Shown here one piece after another: positions 8,421 through 24,615 of a stretch of DNA of 60,152 bases. A model generated the notes under the pieces. The model did no database searches. It had not been told where the DNA came from and saw only the letters and a program-made list of their open reading frames with translations. The position numbers and the translations under genes are program-made. Position 1 is the first letter of the stretch. The number at the start of each line of letters is the position of its first letter. Source of the stretch: Alphaproteobacteria bacterium (GTDB taxonomy: Bacteria; Pseudomonadota; Alphaproteobacteria; Rhizobiales; Hyphomicrobiaceae); assembly GCA_019137195.1 (NCBI GenBank), contig JAGVSR010000118.1, positions 1-60,152 on the forward strand, given 5' to 3'.

Positions 8421-9965
8421 TCAGTTGAGGCGGAAGTTCGTACCGACGCGGAAGATGTGGCCCTTGTTCTCGAAGTCGGGCTCGAAGGTCACCGGGGTCG
8501 GCCGGTTGCCGGCCTGGAAGAAGTCTGCCGAGATCTTCTCGGAGCCGAGATCGTAATAGAGGTATTCGCCCTTGATCGAGAACAGTCCGAGCGCGATCTC
8601 GGCCCCGAAGCCGCCGGTCCAGCCGACGCTGGTCCTGCTATCGCTCTCCCTGGCGTAGGCAACGCCACCCGAGTACTCCGCGTCATAGCTGAAGTGGGAG
8701 CGGCCAACCGCGAGGCCGGCCGTGCCATAGAGCAGCACGTTGTCCTGGGTCACGCCGGCGCGGGCGCGCAGCGTACCGAGCCACTCGAGGCTCTGCGAGA
8801 CGGCGCGAACGCCGGGCGAGGTCGGCGGGACGTCCCGCTCCTCCCTGTCGTCGCCCGAGATGTCACTCCTCGAGATGTCGCCCTCGATGCCCCACACGAT
8901 AGGGCCAGCGTCGAAGTTGTAGCCGGCGGTGACGCCCCCGATGACCCCGCTCGGAGACGTATCGTAGCGCGTCTCGAGCGCGCCGGTCTCGATCGGGTAG
9001 CGGCAGTAGGGTGTACTTAGAACGGTGTCGAATACGCCATTCGGATCGCGGCAGAACACGTCCGTGTCACCCTCGCCCCAACCGCCACCGACGGTCACAC
9101 CGACATAGACGGAGGTCCAGGTGGGCTTCGCGAGCGGCGGCGCCGGCGGCATCGAGACCTGCTCGCGGGGAGGCGACGGCACTTCGGGGGTGTAAGGGGG
9201 CGGAGGCGCGGCGGGAGGCGCCGGGATGATGTCCGCGCGCTGCACCGGAGGCTCGCTATCGGGCTTGGGGCAGGCTCCGGTCTCGATGGCGAGGCGCTCG
9301 AAGCGCACTTGCGGATCGACGGAAGGCGGCGAGACCACGAACGGGAACGCGGTCTCGAAGGCAACGCGGCGTTCGGCCGGCACACCGTTCCAACCCGGGA
9401 TCGACAGAGGCTTTCCGGTGCCCGGCACGGCGACGACGCCGCAGGGGTTCTCGAGCGGAATGCACTCGTTGACCCGGTTGCAGACCGTAATGGCTCCTTC
9501 CTGAAGCAGAATCAGAGTGGCACCTGTGGCGCCATCGACATAGATGTCGAACACGGTGCCGCGCACGGTTATCGAGGCGACCGGCGTCTTGATATTGTAA
9601 CTGTTCTTGCGCGCAACACCGGTGACGAACCGGAATGCGCCTTTGACCAGCTCGATGCCGATGGTGCCGCCGGTCTTCGAAGGATCGTAGACGAACTTGT
9701 CGAGCACGAGGCGGGCGCCAGGGCCGACGGCCAGCTTGCTGTCGTCGTTCAGGACGAGCTCGCCGCGAGAGTCCTCGGCAGCCTCGATGGCCTCGTTTTT
9801 CTGTACGCCATCGCCGGTCGCGAGCGTGCGCACGGTCTGCTCCAGGTCTCCGGTCACGCGGTTGATGACCCGAACGGCCGAGCCGATCTGCTCGGCTGCG
9901 AGGCTTGGGCCGACTCCCGCGAGCCAAACCGCAACAGCCGCCAGTGTCCCAAGCCACCGCATCAT
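8421..9965 (-). CDS. FecR-domain protein fused to an outer-membrane beta-barrel
   Basis: A 514-residue exported protein with two unrelated halves. Residues 1 to about 23 form a signal peptide (SLA-AEQ). Residues of about 25-165 are a FecR-type domain, recognised by the conserved TPVASITVRGTVFDIYVD block. A Pro-rich linker spans about 230-285. Residues of about 288-514 look like a porin/OmpA-like barrel: TSVYVGVTVGGGWGEGD at its start, alternating aromatic and small residues, and a C-terminal strand GTNFRLN. FecR domains normally transmit signals or organise envelope proteins; the barrel would place this one in the outer membrane. The ATG at 9965 (or 9962) was chosen because it begins the signal peptide after a G-rich ribosome site. 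No sigma factor gene is nearby. Confidence 0.8.
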   Translation of the reverse strand: MMRWLGTLAAVAVWLAGVGPSLAAEQIGSAVRVINRVTGDLEQTVRTLATGDGVQKNEAIEAAEDSRGELVLNDDSKLAVGPGARLVLDKFVYDPSKTGGTIGIELVKGAFRFVTGVARKNSYNIKTPVASITVRGTVFDIYVDGATGATLILLQEGAITVCNRVNECIPLENPCGVVAVPGTGKPLSIPGWNGVPAERRVAFETAFPFVVSPPSVDPQVRFERLAIETGACPKPDSEPPVQRADIIPAPPAAPPPPYTPEVPSPPREQVSMPPAPPLAKPTWTSVYVGVTVGGGWGEGDTDVFCRDPNGVFDTVLSTPYCRYPIETGALETRYDTSPSGVIGGVTAGYNFDAGPIVWGIEGDISRSDISGDDREERDVPPTSPGVRAVSQSLEWLGTLRARAGVTQDNVLLYGTAGLAVGRSHFSYDAEYSGGVAYARESDSRTSVGWTGGFGAEIALGLFSIKGEYLYYDLGSEKISADFFQAGNRPTPVTFEPDFENKGHIFRVGTNFRLN

Positions 9966-10239
9966 CGTGTGCCCCCGGAATATCCGCACATCAACGCACA
10001 CAACGCGACCCTTGATTGCTTGCGTGATTCTTGGGGCAGAGGCCAGCCGGGAGACGGGCGAAGCGTGGGTGGTCGGATGGCGATGGAGAGCGACTGTTGC
10101 TGTTCTGTACCAGCAGGATAACCAGGTTGCAGAGGCAGCTTGCGGAGGCTGTTCCCCAGATGACAGCCGCTCCACGCCCGAGCGGCTAGGCTTTCGCCTG
10201 GCCTCGGTTCAGGGGGCCGCGGATCGTCGGGGCGCGGGC

Positions 10240-11454
10240 ATGAACTTCGTCAGCAGCAAACGGCCGATGGGCGGCCTTCTCGTCCAGAGCGGGCTCGGCA
10301 GACTCGCCGACCATATGGCCGGCATCATTTACGGCTGGGGCATCCTGCAAGAGACCGGCAGCAGTGCCTGGGCCGGCACCGTCATCGGCTCGCACGTGGC
10401 CGTGCTGGTCCTCGGTACCTTCTTCGCCGGCCGGCTGATCGCGCGCTTCGGAGCGCGCAACGTGGCACTCAGTGGCGCTTGGGCAACCTCGCTTTCGAGC
10501 CTGATCGTGGCCTCACTGTTCCTGGCCGGCAATGCTGATCCTCTGATCGTGACCCTCGTGGGCGCCATGGGCGCCATACTCGAGGGACCGGCCAGCATCG
10601 CGTCCGAGACCAACTATCCCGAGGTCGCCCGCATCGCGCGCTTCGACCTCCTCAAGCTCAACGCCCTCGACGACACGCTCGACCACTTGGCCGCGCTCGC
10701 CGGCCCGGCGGCGGGCGCCGTCATCGTGATCGCACTCGGACCGGCGGGGGCTACCGCCGCGGTGGCCGGCATCTCCCTTCTCGCCGCACTGGCCCTGACG
10801 TGGTCGCTGCCGGCGTTTCGCCGTGTCGCGGCAGCATGCTCGATCGGTCCACGAGAGGTCATGGCGTTCCTCAGAGGGGATAGGGTCCTTCTGCCGCTGA
10901 CGGCTCTGTTCAGCGTCGTCATCGCCTTTTTCGCCGCGATCCAACTCGTCATCCTTCCCCGCGCCGTGCATGACGCCGGCCTCGATCCGAGCGCCGTCGC
11001 TTGGTTCCTCGCCGCCGGCGCCATCGGCAGCCTCACGGGCGCGACCGTCACCGCCACCTCCGGACGCGGGTTCCCGGTGCGCGAGGTGGTTGCGGCCGCG
11101 TTCGCGATGCTCGGCCTAGGCGCGAGCACGATGGCGCTCGGACCCGAGCCCCCGCTGCTGGCGCTCGCAGGCTTCGTATGCGGTCTCCCTGCCGGCATCG
11201 TCGCGCCGATCGCCGCCACACTGTTTCAGAGCCGGCCGCCGAGGGTGCTGCGTGCCGACGTGCAGTCGATCGCTGGCGCGCTCGTCCTCGGCTCGACGCC
11301 GGTGGCACTCGTGCTTTTCGGAGGGCTCATGGAGATTGCGAGCGCGCGGACGCTTCTCGCCGCAATTGCCGTGGGTCTCATGATCCTCGCGGCCATTGCG
11401 CTCGCCTGGCTACCGGCGAGCACCGCGGCCGAGACCGCTCAGCCCGCTGGCTGA
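10240..11454 (+). CDS. Major facilitator superfamily (MFS) transporter
   Basis: A 404-residue inner-membrane protein with about 12 hydrophobic segments in two halves. The loop GRLIARFGARNVA, at about residues 61-73, matches the MFS cytoplasmic loop 2-3 pattern. It resembles small multidrug or metabolite efflux proteins; the substrate cannot be read from sequence. The ATG at 10240 was chosen because the first transmembrane segment begins soon after it; the frame remains open upstream but is low in hydrophobic residues. It is divergent from the FecR-barrel gene, and its 3-prime end faces the condensation-enzyme gene. Confidence 0.8.
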   Translation: MNFVSSKRPMGGLLVQSGLGRLADHMAGIIYGWGILQETGSSAWAGTVIGSHVAVLVLGTFFAGRLIARFGARNVALSGAWATSLSSLIVASLFLAGNADPLIVTLVGAMGAILEGPASIASETNYPEVARIARFDLLKLNALDDTLDHLAALAGPAAGAVIVIALGPAGATAAVAGISLLAALALTWSLPAFRRVAAACSIGPREVMAFLRGDRVLLPLTALFSVVIAFFAAIQLVILPRAVHDAGLDPSAVAWFLAAGAIGSLTGATVTATSGRGFPVREVVAAAFAMLGLGASTMALGPEPPLLALAGFVCGLPAGIVAPIAATLFQSRPPRVLRADVQSIAGALVLGSTPVALVLFGGLMEIASARTLLAAIAVGLMILAAIALAWLPASTAAETAQPAG

Positions 11455-11571
11455 GGTCCGGGCGCTCAAGTCGCGAGAGGAACGAGATGCGACCCGACCG
11501 GCAACGCGACGGCCAGCTTGGCCGAGCCGATCGTAGCGATTGCACGACCATGATTGCGGAACGGGCCAGGC

Positions 11572-12987
11572 TCAGCCGCCAAGCGAGGCCAGATCGGCGA
11601 CGACCCGATCGAAGAGAGCCTGAGCCTCGGCTCCCGTGAAGGCGACCGTATCGTAGTTCAGGATGAGGTCGAGTCCGCCCTTGCGCTCCACGATGCGCAA
11701 GTCAAACTCGGCCGCGTCGGCACGCGTACCCGCAGCCTCGAGCCACTCGATCTCGACCGGTCCCACCCGGATCACGCGCCCCAGCTCACCGTCGAGCATG
11801 GGGGCGATAAGCGAGCCCTTGGCGGCGGTCTCGGGCAGCAGCATGCCGCACTCGAACTGGCGCAGATGGCCGCCGCCCTCAGCGACGAGAGCGTCGAAGG
11901 CAGCATCGCATTTCGTCACCGCGGCCGGCACGTGCTGGTAGCTCTCCCTCATCTGCTCGCCAATGGCGCGGGCGAGCGCGGGCAGCGTGGCCCATCTCTT
12001 CACGTCGCAGCGGACAGGCACGTACTCGCAGGCAAGGCCGACGAAAGAGCGCATCTCGAGCGCAGTCCGGCCTGCGAACGGAGTATTGAAATAGATGCCG
12101 TCGACGCCGCCCGCTGCGGCCAGCACGCGGGCGAAAGCGGCACCGACCAAGTTGTTGATGGTGAAGCCCGCGTCTTTGGCGATTGCTCTGAGGCGCTGCA
12201 ATTGCTCCGGGCCGAGCGTTGCAGTCAGTCGTGCGGTGGGCCCCAGCAGTATGCTGGTAAGATTTGGCGCCAGACCCTTGGCGGCCCGTCCGAGATGCGG
12301 CATCGGCAACGGTGGCAACAGCAAGCGGCGCCAGTAGGCCTCGTTCTTGGCTTCCTGGGCCGGAGCCGCCGCCTTCTCGAAGCGCTCCAGATAGGCTCCG
12401 TAGCCGATCGGCTTGCTGCCGGCGAAGGGCAGGCCGAAGCCGGCGCGAATAAGCTCGTCGAACACGACGATCTGCGACCAGCCATCGGTGACGAGGTGAT
12501 GGACGCGCAGAAGCAGAATGTCGCCGCGCGTTCCGCACTTCAGGAGATCGACGCGGAACAGAGGGCCGGTCTCGACATCGAAGGGCTCGGCGCGCGCTCT
12601 TGCGATGAACTCGTGGATCTCGGCGTCCGTGGCCTTGCAAAGGTCGGTGACGGTGGGGCCCGTGCGGTGGCGATCCTCGACCACCAGCCGCCAGCCCCCG
12701 GCCCGCCTCTGAAATCGGGCCCGCAACGTGTCGTGGCGTTCGACAACCTGGCGAAAGGCGGTCGCGAGGCGGGTCGCGTCGATCGGCTTCGAAATGCGCA
12801 GCGCCTGGGAAATGATCCAGCTCGAACGGAAGATGTCGGTCGCCGCGGGATCGCTGATCCCATCGAGGACCGCACGCTCGAAGCGCCCGGCCGGGTAGTC
12901 GGCCAGGCGCTTCGCAACGGATGGAGTGCTCACGGCCGTCTCCCTGCTCATCTCCCCTCGGCCGGTGCCAATGGCCGGTACGCCCAC
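11572..12987 (-). CDS. Stand-alone condensation-domain acyltransferase (NRPS C-domain/PapA-like)
   Basis: A 471-residue enzyme of the condensation/PapA superfamily, which joins an acyl-ACP or acyl-CoA to an amine or alcohol. The catalytic motif HHLVTDGWS is intact at residues 163-171, with His164 as the predicted base. RHDTLRARF, near residues 84-92, and a later DFG-like region complete the fold. It starts with GTG only 6 bases after the polyketide synthase stop, so the two are surely co-transcribed. An ATG at 12951 is an alternative start. The neighbouring synthase ends in a related domain lacking the second His, so this enzyme may supply the missing acyl-transfer or release activity. The acceptor is unknown. 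Confidence 0.85.
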   Translation of the reverse strand: MGVPAIGTGRGEMSRETAVSTPSVAKRLADYPAGRFERAVLDGISDPAATDIFRSSWIISQALRISKPIDATRLATAFRQVVERHDTLRARFQRRAGGWRLVVEDRHRTGPTVTDLCKATDAEIHEFIARARAEPFDVETGPLFRVDLLKCGTRGDILLLRVHHLVTDGWSQIVVFDELIRAGFGLPFAGSKPIGYGAYLERFEKAAAPAQEAKNEAYWRRLLLPPLPMPHLGRAAKGLAPNLTSILLGPTARLTATLGPEQLQRLRAIAKDAGFTINNLVGAAFARVLAAAGGVDGIYFNTPFAGRTALEMRSFVGLACEYVPVRCDVKRWATLPALARAIGEQMRESYQHVPAAVTKCDAAFDALVAEGGGHLRQFECGMLLPETAAKGSLIAPMLDGELGRVIRVGPVEIEWLEAAGTRADAAEFDLRIVERKGGLDLILNYDTVAFTGAEAQALFDRVVADLASLGG

Positions 12988-12993
12988 GACGGC

Positions 12994-19479
<6,486 letters not shown>

Positions 19480-19626
19480 GGTTGCGACCCCTGATGAATT
19501 GGAATTGGTGAACGAAAACGGCTTAGAAGGTCGGTGCTTCGACGATGCCCCCTGCGAGGGCCGGCAGCAAGCACTTTTGCTTAGCCCAGCAGGAGGATTT
19601 GGCCGGAAGCCCGAACGTGCGGGCAC

Positions 19627-21069
19627 TCAAGCTGCCAAGGCGGCCGGCTTGCGGGCGCGTCCGACAGCTTTGGACGCAGGCCTCGCCATGCTCTTCGCCT
19701 CCGCGCGGAGCGGCTTGGCCTGGACCTCGGCCGGCAACGCCGCCGGACGCCAAGCCTCGAGCATGGCGCAGGCATTCGTGCCGCCGAAGCCGAAGGAGTT
19801 CACGACCACGAGCTTCTTGCCGTCGATCTCGGGCAACTCGCGAACGTCGAGCGGAACCTCGATGTTGAGCGCGTCGAAGGGGATCTTGGGGTTCGGGCTG
19901 GCAAAGTTGACGTTCGGCGGCACGAGCCCAGTCTTGGCGATCATGGCGCCTTTGATGAGGCCGGTGATGCCAGCGGCGGACTCGAGGTGGCCGACATTCG
20001 GCTTCACGGAGCCGATCATGAGGGGCTCGAGGCGGCGCTCCTTGGCGAACACGCGGCCGACGGCGCCGGCCTCGATCGGATCGCCGGTCGGCGTGCCGGT
20101 GCCGTGGCACTCGACATAACCGACGTGAGCAGGATCGACGCCGGCCGTGGCGCAGAGCCTCGTCAGCATGTCCATCTGCGCCTCCTGCGACGGCGAGGTC
20201 AACGTCTGCGTGCGGCCGTCCTGGTTGACGAGGGTGGCGCGGATCAAGGCGTAGATGTCGTCACCATCGGCGAGAGCACGGGAGAGGGGCTTCAGGACCA
20301 CGGCACCGAAGCCCTCGCCGCGCACATACCCGTTGGCGGAGGCATCGAAGGTGGAGATGCGTCCCGTCGGCGACAGCATATTGGAGTTGGCGAACACAGC
20401 GAACGTGGCGGGAGACGCGTTCAACTGGGCTCCGCAAGCGATCGCCATGTCACACGTGCCGTCGTCGATGTTGCGACAGGCGAGGTCGACGGCGACCATC
20501 GACGAGGAGCAGGCAGTGTCGATCGCCATGCTGGGGCCGCGCAGATTGAAGCGGTGTGAGATGCGGTTGGCGGCGATGCAGAGCGTGGTGCCGGTGCCGG
20601 CGTAGATGTCGGCGGTGGGCGCCATCTGCTCGGTCTCGCGCAGCGAGCGGAAGTCCGAGGTGGTGATGCCGACGAAGACGCCGGTGACGGCGCGGGTCGC
20701 CTGCTCCATGGTAACGCCGCCGTCCTGCATGGCCTGGTAAACCACCTGCAACAGACAGGCCTGCTGCGGGTCCATGCTCTCGACCTCGCGCGGGGAGATG
20801 TCGAAGAACGAAGGGTCGAAACCGTAGACGTCGTCGATGAAGCCGCCCCACTTGCTCGTCGCCTTGCCCGTGACGCCGGGCTCGGTGTCGTAGAAGCTGT
20901 CGATGGACCAGCGATCCTCGGGGATCTCGCGGATGGCCGAATTCTTGGACTTCAGGAACTCGAAAAATGCGTGCGGGCTATTCGAGCTACCGGGAAGACG
21001 GCAGCCGATGCCGACAATGGCGATGGGCTCGCGATAGGTCTTGTAGGACTTGGCGGCAGGCTTGGTCAT
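19627..21069 (-). CDS. Stand-alone type I polyketide ketosynthase
   Basis: A 480-residue ketosynthase of the modular (type I) kind. It opens with EPIAIVGIGCRLPG and carries a complete triad: Cys187 in DTACSSS, His322 in ECHGTGT and His361 in VKPNVGHLE. The C-terminal 50 residues are Ala/Lys/Arg-rich and linker-like. It ends 147 bases before the AT-DH-ER-KR-ACP protein, which has its own ribosome site, so the KS is a separate subunit and not a frameshifted domain. Together the two make one complete reducing module, possibly used iteratively. The start has a GGGAG site 9 bases upstream. Confidence 0.92.
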   Translation of the reverse strand: MTKPAAKSYKTYREPIAIVGIGCRLPGSSNSPHAFFEFLKSKNSAIREIPEDRWSIDSFYDTEPGVTGKATSKWGGFIDDVYGFDPSFFDISPREVESMDPQQACLLQVVYQAMQDGGVTMEQATRAVTGVFVGITTSDFRSLRETEQMAPTADIYAGTGTTLCIAANRISHRFNLRGPSMAIDTACSSSMVAVDLACRNIDDGTCDMAIACGAQLNASPATFAVFANSNMLSPTGRISTFDASANGYVRGEGFGAVVLKPLSRALADGDDIYALIRATLVNQDGRTQTLTSPSQEAQMDMLTRLCATAGVDPAHVGYVECHGTGTPTGDPIEAGAVGRVFAKERRLEPLMIGSVKPNVGHLESAAGITGLIKGAMIAKTGLVPPNVNFASPNPKIPFDALNIEVPLDVRELPEIDGKKLVVVNSFGFGGTNACAMLEAWRPAALPAEVQAKPLRAEAKSMARPASKAVGRARKPAALAA

Positions 21070-21454
21070 GACGGCAAACTCCCGGAAATGAATTCGCCCA
21101 GTTGGGCCTCAGCTGCCAGGCACCGCCTGATTGCGTTGCCGGCTTGTGGGAGTGAGCATTAAGGCTCTGTTCATCGAGGTGCTGTTCCGGCGGAGACAGG
21201 CTGTCGTTTCTCGGCTGTTTGGCGACGTGTTCCGGAGCGCGCGACGCACCTCAAGGCGAGCTGCGGTTCCGCGGGAAACTGCCAGGAGACCGCGTCCTTC
21301 TCTCGCAAGCACACGCATCGCCACCGAGGACCGACGCACATACTCGCTCCCCGACGAGCGCTGTCCGGCTGGTTGCAGGCGCTCGTGCCGTGCCGGAGCG
21401 CATCGAGGTGCTTGCGCTCAGATCAGCGGCACGGCTGTGATTGAGAATTGTCTG
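21070..21454. other. Intergenic region upstream of the ketosynthase gene
   Basis: About 385 bases between the DevC-like permease stop and the ketosynthase start, both on the minus strand. No gene was recognised. It contains an inverted repeat (21354-21386) near the permease end and probably the promoter of the ketosynthase-synthase-condensation operon near 21070-21200. Confidence 0.5.
21354..21386. terminator. Possible terminator stem after the DevC-like permease gene
   Basis: ACGAGCGC and GCGCTCGT form a perfect 8-base inverted repeat with a 17-base loop, about 70 bases past the permease stop. There is no T-run, so the terminator role is a positional guess. Confidence 0.3.
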
Positions 21455-22669
21455 CTAGCGCGAGAATACGCTTGCCGGGTCGAGGCGGGTGATCTGACGG
21501 ATGGCGGCCGCTGATGCTACGATGCACATCAGGAGCGTGATCACGAGCACCGCTGCGGCCAGCTCCGGCGTTATGGCGATGTCGAGGCTCGAACCCTCGG
21601 AAGCCCAGACGAGAAGGAGCGTCACGGCAAGTCCGACGGCATAGCCGGCGAGACCCGCAATCAGGGCCTGGACCACGATGACCGTATTGATGTAGCTGGC
21701 AGATGCGCCGAGCGCGCGCAGCGTCGCAAACTCGTTCAAGTGGTCCTTGGTGCTGCCGTAGAGGGTCTGCGCAACGATCACCATCCCAATGACGAGGCCG
21801 ATCAGCGCGCCGCCGATGAGGGACGAGCCGGCGCCGGTCTCGAACAGCCAGTAATCAAGGCTGCGCTCGCGGAACTCGGCCTGAGTCAGCACCTCCGCGC
21901 CGTCGATCCGCTTGGCGAGGTTCCTCTTCACGCGCTCCGCGTCGGCGCCCGGGGTTAGCGTGACGAGGAGAAAGCTCGCCTCGAGCTTGCTCGCCTCCAT
22001 CAGCTGGCGTGCTCCGGCGACCGACGTGAAAACGTAGGGAATGGTGGTGAACGCGCGCACACCGTGGCTCATGGCGCGGATCTTGACGCGAACACCATCA
22101 ATTTCTGCAGAATCGCCGATTTTTCCGACCCCGAGGTCCTCGAGGTAGGTGTCGTCGACGGCGATGGAACCAGGTGCCTTCAGTGACGCCAGGCGCCCGG
22201 CGACGATGCGCCAGGCTCCGGGTCCGGGCTCCTTGCGGTCGGAGCCGACGACCATGACGGCCGTCCAACCGCCCGAGGGCTTGCGCCACGGGGCGTAACC
22301 GGCGACGAGCTCCTCGACCTGCTCGACCCCCACTGTCGCAAGCGCCTTGTAGCGCTCGCGGCCCTCCATCAGGGTGGCGGCATCAAAGCTCTCGGAGCCT
22401 TTCGGCACGACCCAGAGGTCGGCCTCGAAGCGGTCATGCATGCCGACGATGACGCGCTCGGAGGCGACGTATAGCCCGAGGTGCCCCGAGAGCAGAACCA
22501 CGGCAAAAGCGATGCCGGTCAGGGTCACGGCTAGCGACACGTGGTCATGCACCAGGTTGCGGACGGCGAGACGCATGAGCGCGCGCAACCGCTCGGCATA
22601 AAGCCTGACGCCGGCAGCGATCAGCTCGGCCGGCAGGCTCGTGCTCCCCTGCTCATGGCGATCCGGCAC
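21455..22669 (-). CDS. DevC-like ABC transporter permease
   Basis: A 404-residue inner-membrane permease of the FtsX/MacB superfamily, closest in pattern to DevC proteins. The first helix is at about residues 45-67. It is followed by a periplasmic domain with DLWVVPKG near 84-91 and by three C-terminal helices with TLYGSTKDHLNEFATLRALG before the second. DevBCA exporters secrete glycolipids made by polyketide-type synthases in heterocystous cyanobacteria, so export of the local product is a reasonable guess. No DevB adaptor or transport-type DevA ATPase is adjacent. GTG at 22669 was chosen because an AGGAGG site lies 8 bases upstream; the ATG at codon 32 is an alternative. Confidence 0.8.
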   Translation of the reverse strand: MPDRHEQGSTSLPAELIAAGVRLYAERLRALMRLAVRNLVHDHVSLAVTLTGIAFAVVLLSGHLGLYVASERVIVGMHDRFEADLWVVPKGSESFDAATLMEGRERYKALATVGVEQVEELVAGYAPWRKPSGGWTAVMVVGSDRKEPGPGAWRIVAGRLASLKAPGSIAVDDTYLEDLGVGKIGDSAEIDGVRVKIRAMSHGVRAFTTIPYVFTSVAGARQLMEASKLEASFLLVTLTPGADAERVKRNLAKRIDGAEVLTQAEFRERSLDYWLFETGAGSSLIGGALIGLVIGMVIVAQTLYGSTKDHLNEFATLRALGASASYINTVIVVQALIAGLAGYAVGLAVTLLLVWASEGSSLDIAITPELAAAVLVITLLMCIVASAAAIRQITRLDPASVFSR

Positions 22670-22812
22670 GATCTCGTCCTCCTCGCGGGCACCCGCGATC
22701 CACAGGGCCGACGGTCAACGGCACTCCGGAAGAGGTTCAGCATGCTCCAGGCGAGCGACCTATTCCACAGGGAACAGGACGACGTTTCTGCGGCGGCAAG
22801 ACCGGAACCCGG

Positions 22813-24435
22813 TCAGCTCCGCAAGCCCGGCGCCTCGTGACCGGTGCGCTCGACGTACTCGGAATAGCCGCCGGCGTATGCGTGGAGGCCTTCGGGAGTG
22901 AGCTCGAGCACCCGGTTCGACAGCGCGGCCAGAAAGTGCCGGTCATGGGAGACAAAGAGCATCGCACCCTCGAAGCGCGAGAGCGCGACGATGAGCATCT
23001 CCTTGGTCGCCATGTCGAGGTGGTTGGTCGGCTCGTCGAGGACCAGGAAGTTCGGCGGGTCGAACAGCATCAATGCCATCACGAGCCGCGCCTTCTCGCC
23101 GCCCGAAAGCACCCGGCAGCGCTTCTCGACGTCGTCGCCCGAGAAGCCGAAGCAGCCGGCAAGCGTCCGGAGCGAGCCCTGCCCCGCCTGTGGGAACGCG
23201 TCCTCGAGCGTCTCGAACACTGTCCGCTCGCCGTCGATGAGGTCCATGGCGTGCTGGGCGAAGTAGCCCATCTTGACGCTGGCGCCGATCACGACCGTTC
23301 CGGCATCGGGCTCTGCGGCCCCTGCGACGAGCTTCAGGAGTGTCGACTTGCCGGCGCCGTTGACGCCCATCACGCACCAGCGCTCGCGGCGGCGCACCTG
23401 GAAGTCGAGCCCGTCGTAGATCGTGCGGCTGCCGTAGCGCTTCACGACGCCTTTCAGTGTCGCCACGTCCTCACCCGAGCGTGGTGCGGGCGGGAAGTCG
23501 AACAGGATCGTCTGACGGCGCTTTGGCGGCTCGACGCGCTCGATCTTCTCCAGGGTCTTGACACGGCTCTGCACCTGGGCGGCGTGCGAGGCGCGGGCCT
23601 TGAAGCGCTCGATGAAGCGCATCTCCTTGGCGAGCATGGCCTGCTGGCGCTCGAACTGGGCCTGCTGCTGCTCGTCGGCGAGCGCGCGCTGCGCCACGTA
23701 GAACTCGTAGCCGCCCGAATACGTGGTAAGCTCGCCGGCGTCGATCTCGATGATCTTGGTCACGATGCGGTCCATGAACTCGCGGTCGTGCGAGGTCATG
23801 ATGAGTGCGCCTTCGTAATCCTTGAGGAACTGCTCGAGCCAGATCAGACTTTCGATGTCGAGGTGGTTGGAGGGCTCGTCGAGGAGCATGGCGTCGGGAC
23901 GCATGAGCAGGATGCGGGCCAGCGCCACCCGCATCTTCCAGCCGCCCGAGAGGGCTCCGACGTCGCCATCCATCATCTCTTGGGTAAAAGACAACCCGGC
24001 CAGCACCTCGCGCGCGCGACCCTCGAGGGCGTAGCCGCCGAGCCCTTCGAAGCGGCCCTGCACCTCGCCGTAGCGCTCGACGAGCGCCTCCATCTCGTCG
24101 GCCCTGTCGGGATCGGCCAGGGCGGCCTCGAGCTCAGACAGCTCGGCCGCGACCTCCGACACGGGCCCAGCGCCGTCCATGACCTCGGCGACGGCGCTTC
24201 GCCCCGACATTTCGCCGACGTCCTGGCTGAAGTAGCCGACGGTGATGCCGCGATCGACCGAGACCTGGCCCTCGTCGGGCTCCTCGTCGCCCACGATCAT
24301 GCGGAACAGCGTCGACTTGCCGGCACCGTTGGGGCCGACGAGGCCCACCTTCTCGCCCCTGAACAGTGCGGCCGAGGCGCCGATGAACAGGATCTGGTGG
24401 CCGTTTTGCTTGGAGATGTTGTCGAGGTGGATCAT
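22813..24435 (-). CDS. ABC-F family ATPase
   Basis: A 540-residue soluble protein with two ATP-binding cassettes and no membrane segments. Walker A motifs are GPNGAGKST (34-42) and GVNGAGKST (second half), and the signatures are LSGGWKMR and LSGGEKAR. A charged linker of about 80 residues separates the cassettes. These are marks of the ABC-F family, which acts on ribosomes (EttA, Uup and YheS groups, and some antibiotic-protection proteins). The layout resembles the housekeeping YheS/Uup type, so self-resistance cannot be claimed. ATG at 24435 fits the family start and follows GAAGG. It sits between the fatty-acid genes and the permease with gaps of 180 and 143 bases, so it may have its own promoter. 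Confidence 0.85.
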   Translation of the reverse strand: MIHLDNISKQNGHQILFIGASAALFRGEKVGLVGPNGAGKSTLFRMIVGDEEPDEGQVSVDRGITVGYFSQDVGEMSGRSAVAEVMDGAGPVSEVAAELSELEAALADPDRADEMEALVERYGEVQGRFEGLGGYALEGRAREVLAGLSFTQEMMDGDVGALSGGWKMRVALARILLMRPDAMLLDEPSNHLDIESLIWLEQFLKDYEGALIMTSHDREFMDRIVTKIIEIDAGELTTYSGGYEFYVAQRALADEQQQAQFERQQAMLAKEMRFIERFKARASHAAQVQSRVKTLEKIERVEPPKRRQTILFDFPPAPRSGEDVATLKGVVKRYGSRTIYDGLDFQVRRRERWCVMGVNGAGKSTLLKLVAGAAEPDAGTVVIGASVKMGYFAQHAMDLIDGERTVFETLEDAFPQAGQGSLRTLAGCFGFSGDDVEKRCRVLSGGEKARLVMALMLFDPPNFLVLDEPTNHLDMATKEMLIVALSRFEGAMLFVSHDRHFLAALSNRVLELTPEGLHAYAGGYSEYVERTGHEAPGLRS

Positions 24436-24615
24436 ATGCGCCTTCGCGTCGGGACAGGTGGGCGCATAGGCCAAGCCTGGCACGGACGCAAGTGTGCCGC
24501 GCGGTTCCGGCGCGGGACCGCGGGGCCCGGCAAGGCGGCAACAGACCCGAAGGGCCGGGCAGCGTTGCCGTCACGGGCTGCCCGCGAGTGCGCACGGCGT
24601 CATGCCCAGGCGTCG

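Noticed and set aside
19480-19626. Frameshift that broke a KS-AT-DH-ER-KR-ACP protein in two
   Set aside because: The KS ends with a linker-like tail and stop, and the next protein has a good ribosome site and its own N-terminal region, so two genes are more likely.
22813-24435. ABC-F protein as a self-resistance gene for the polyketide
   Set aside because: Its layout looks like the common housekeeping YheS/Uup type. Position beside the cluster alone is not enough.
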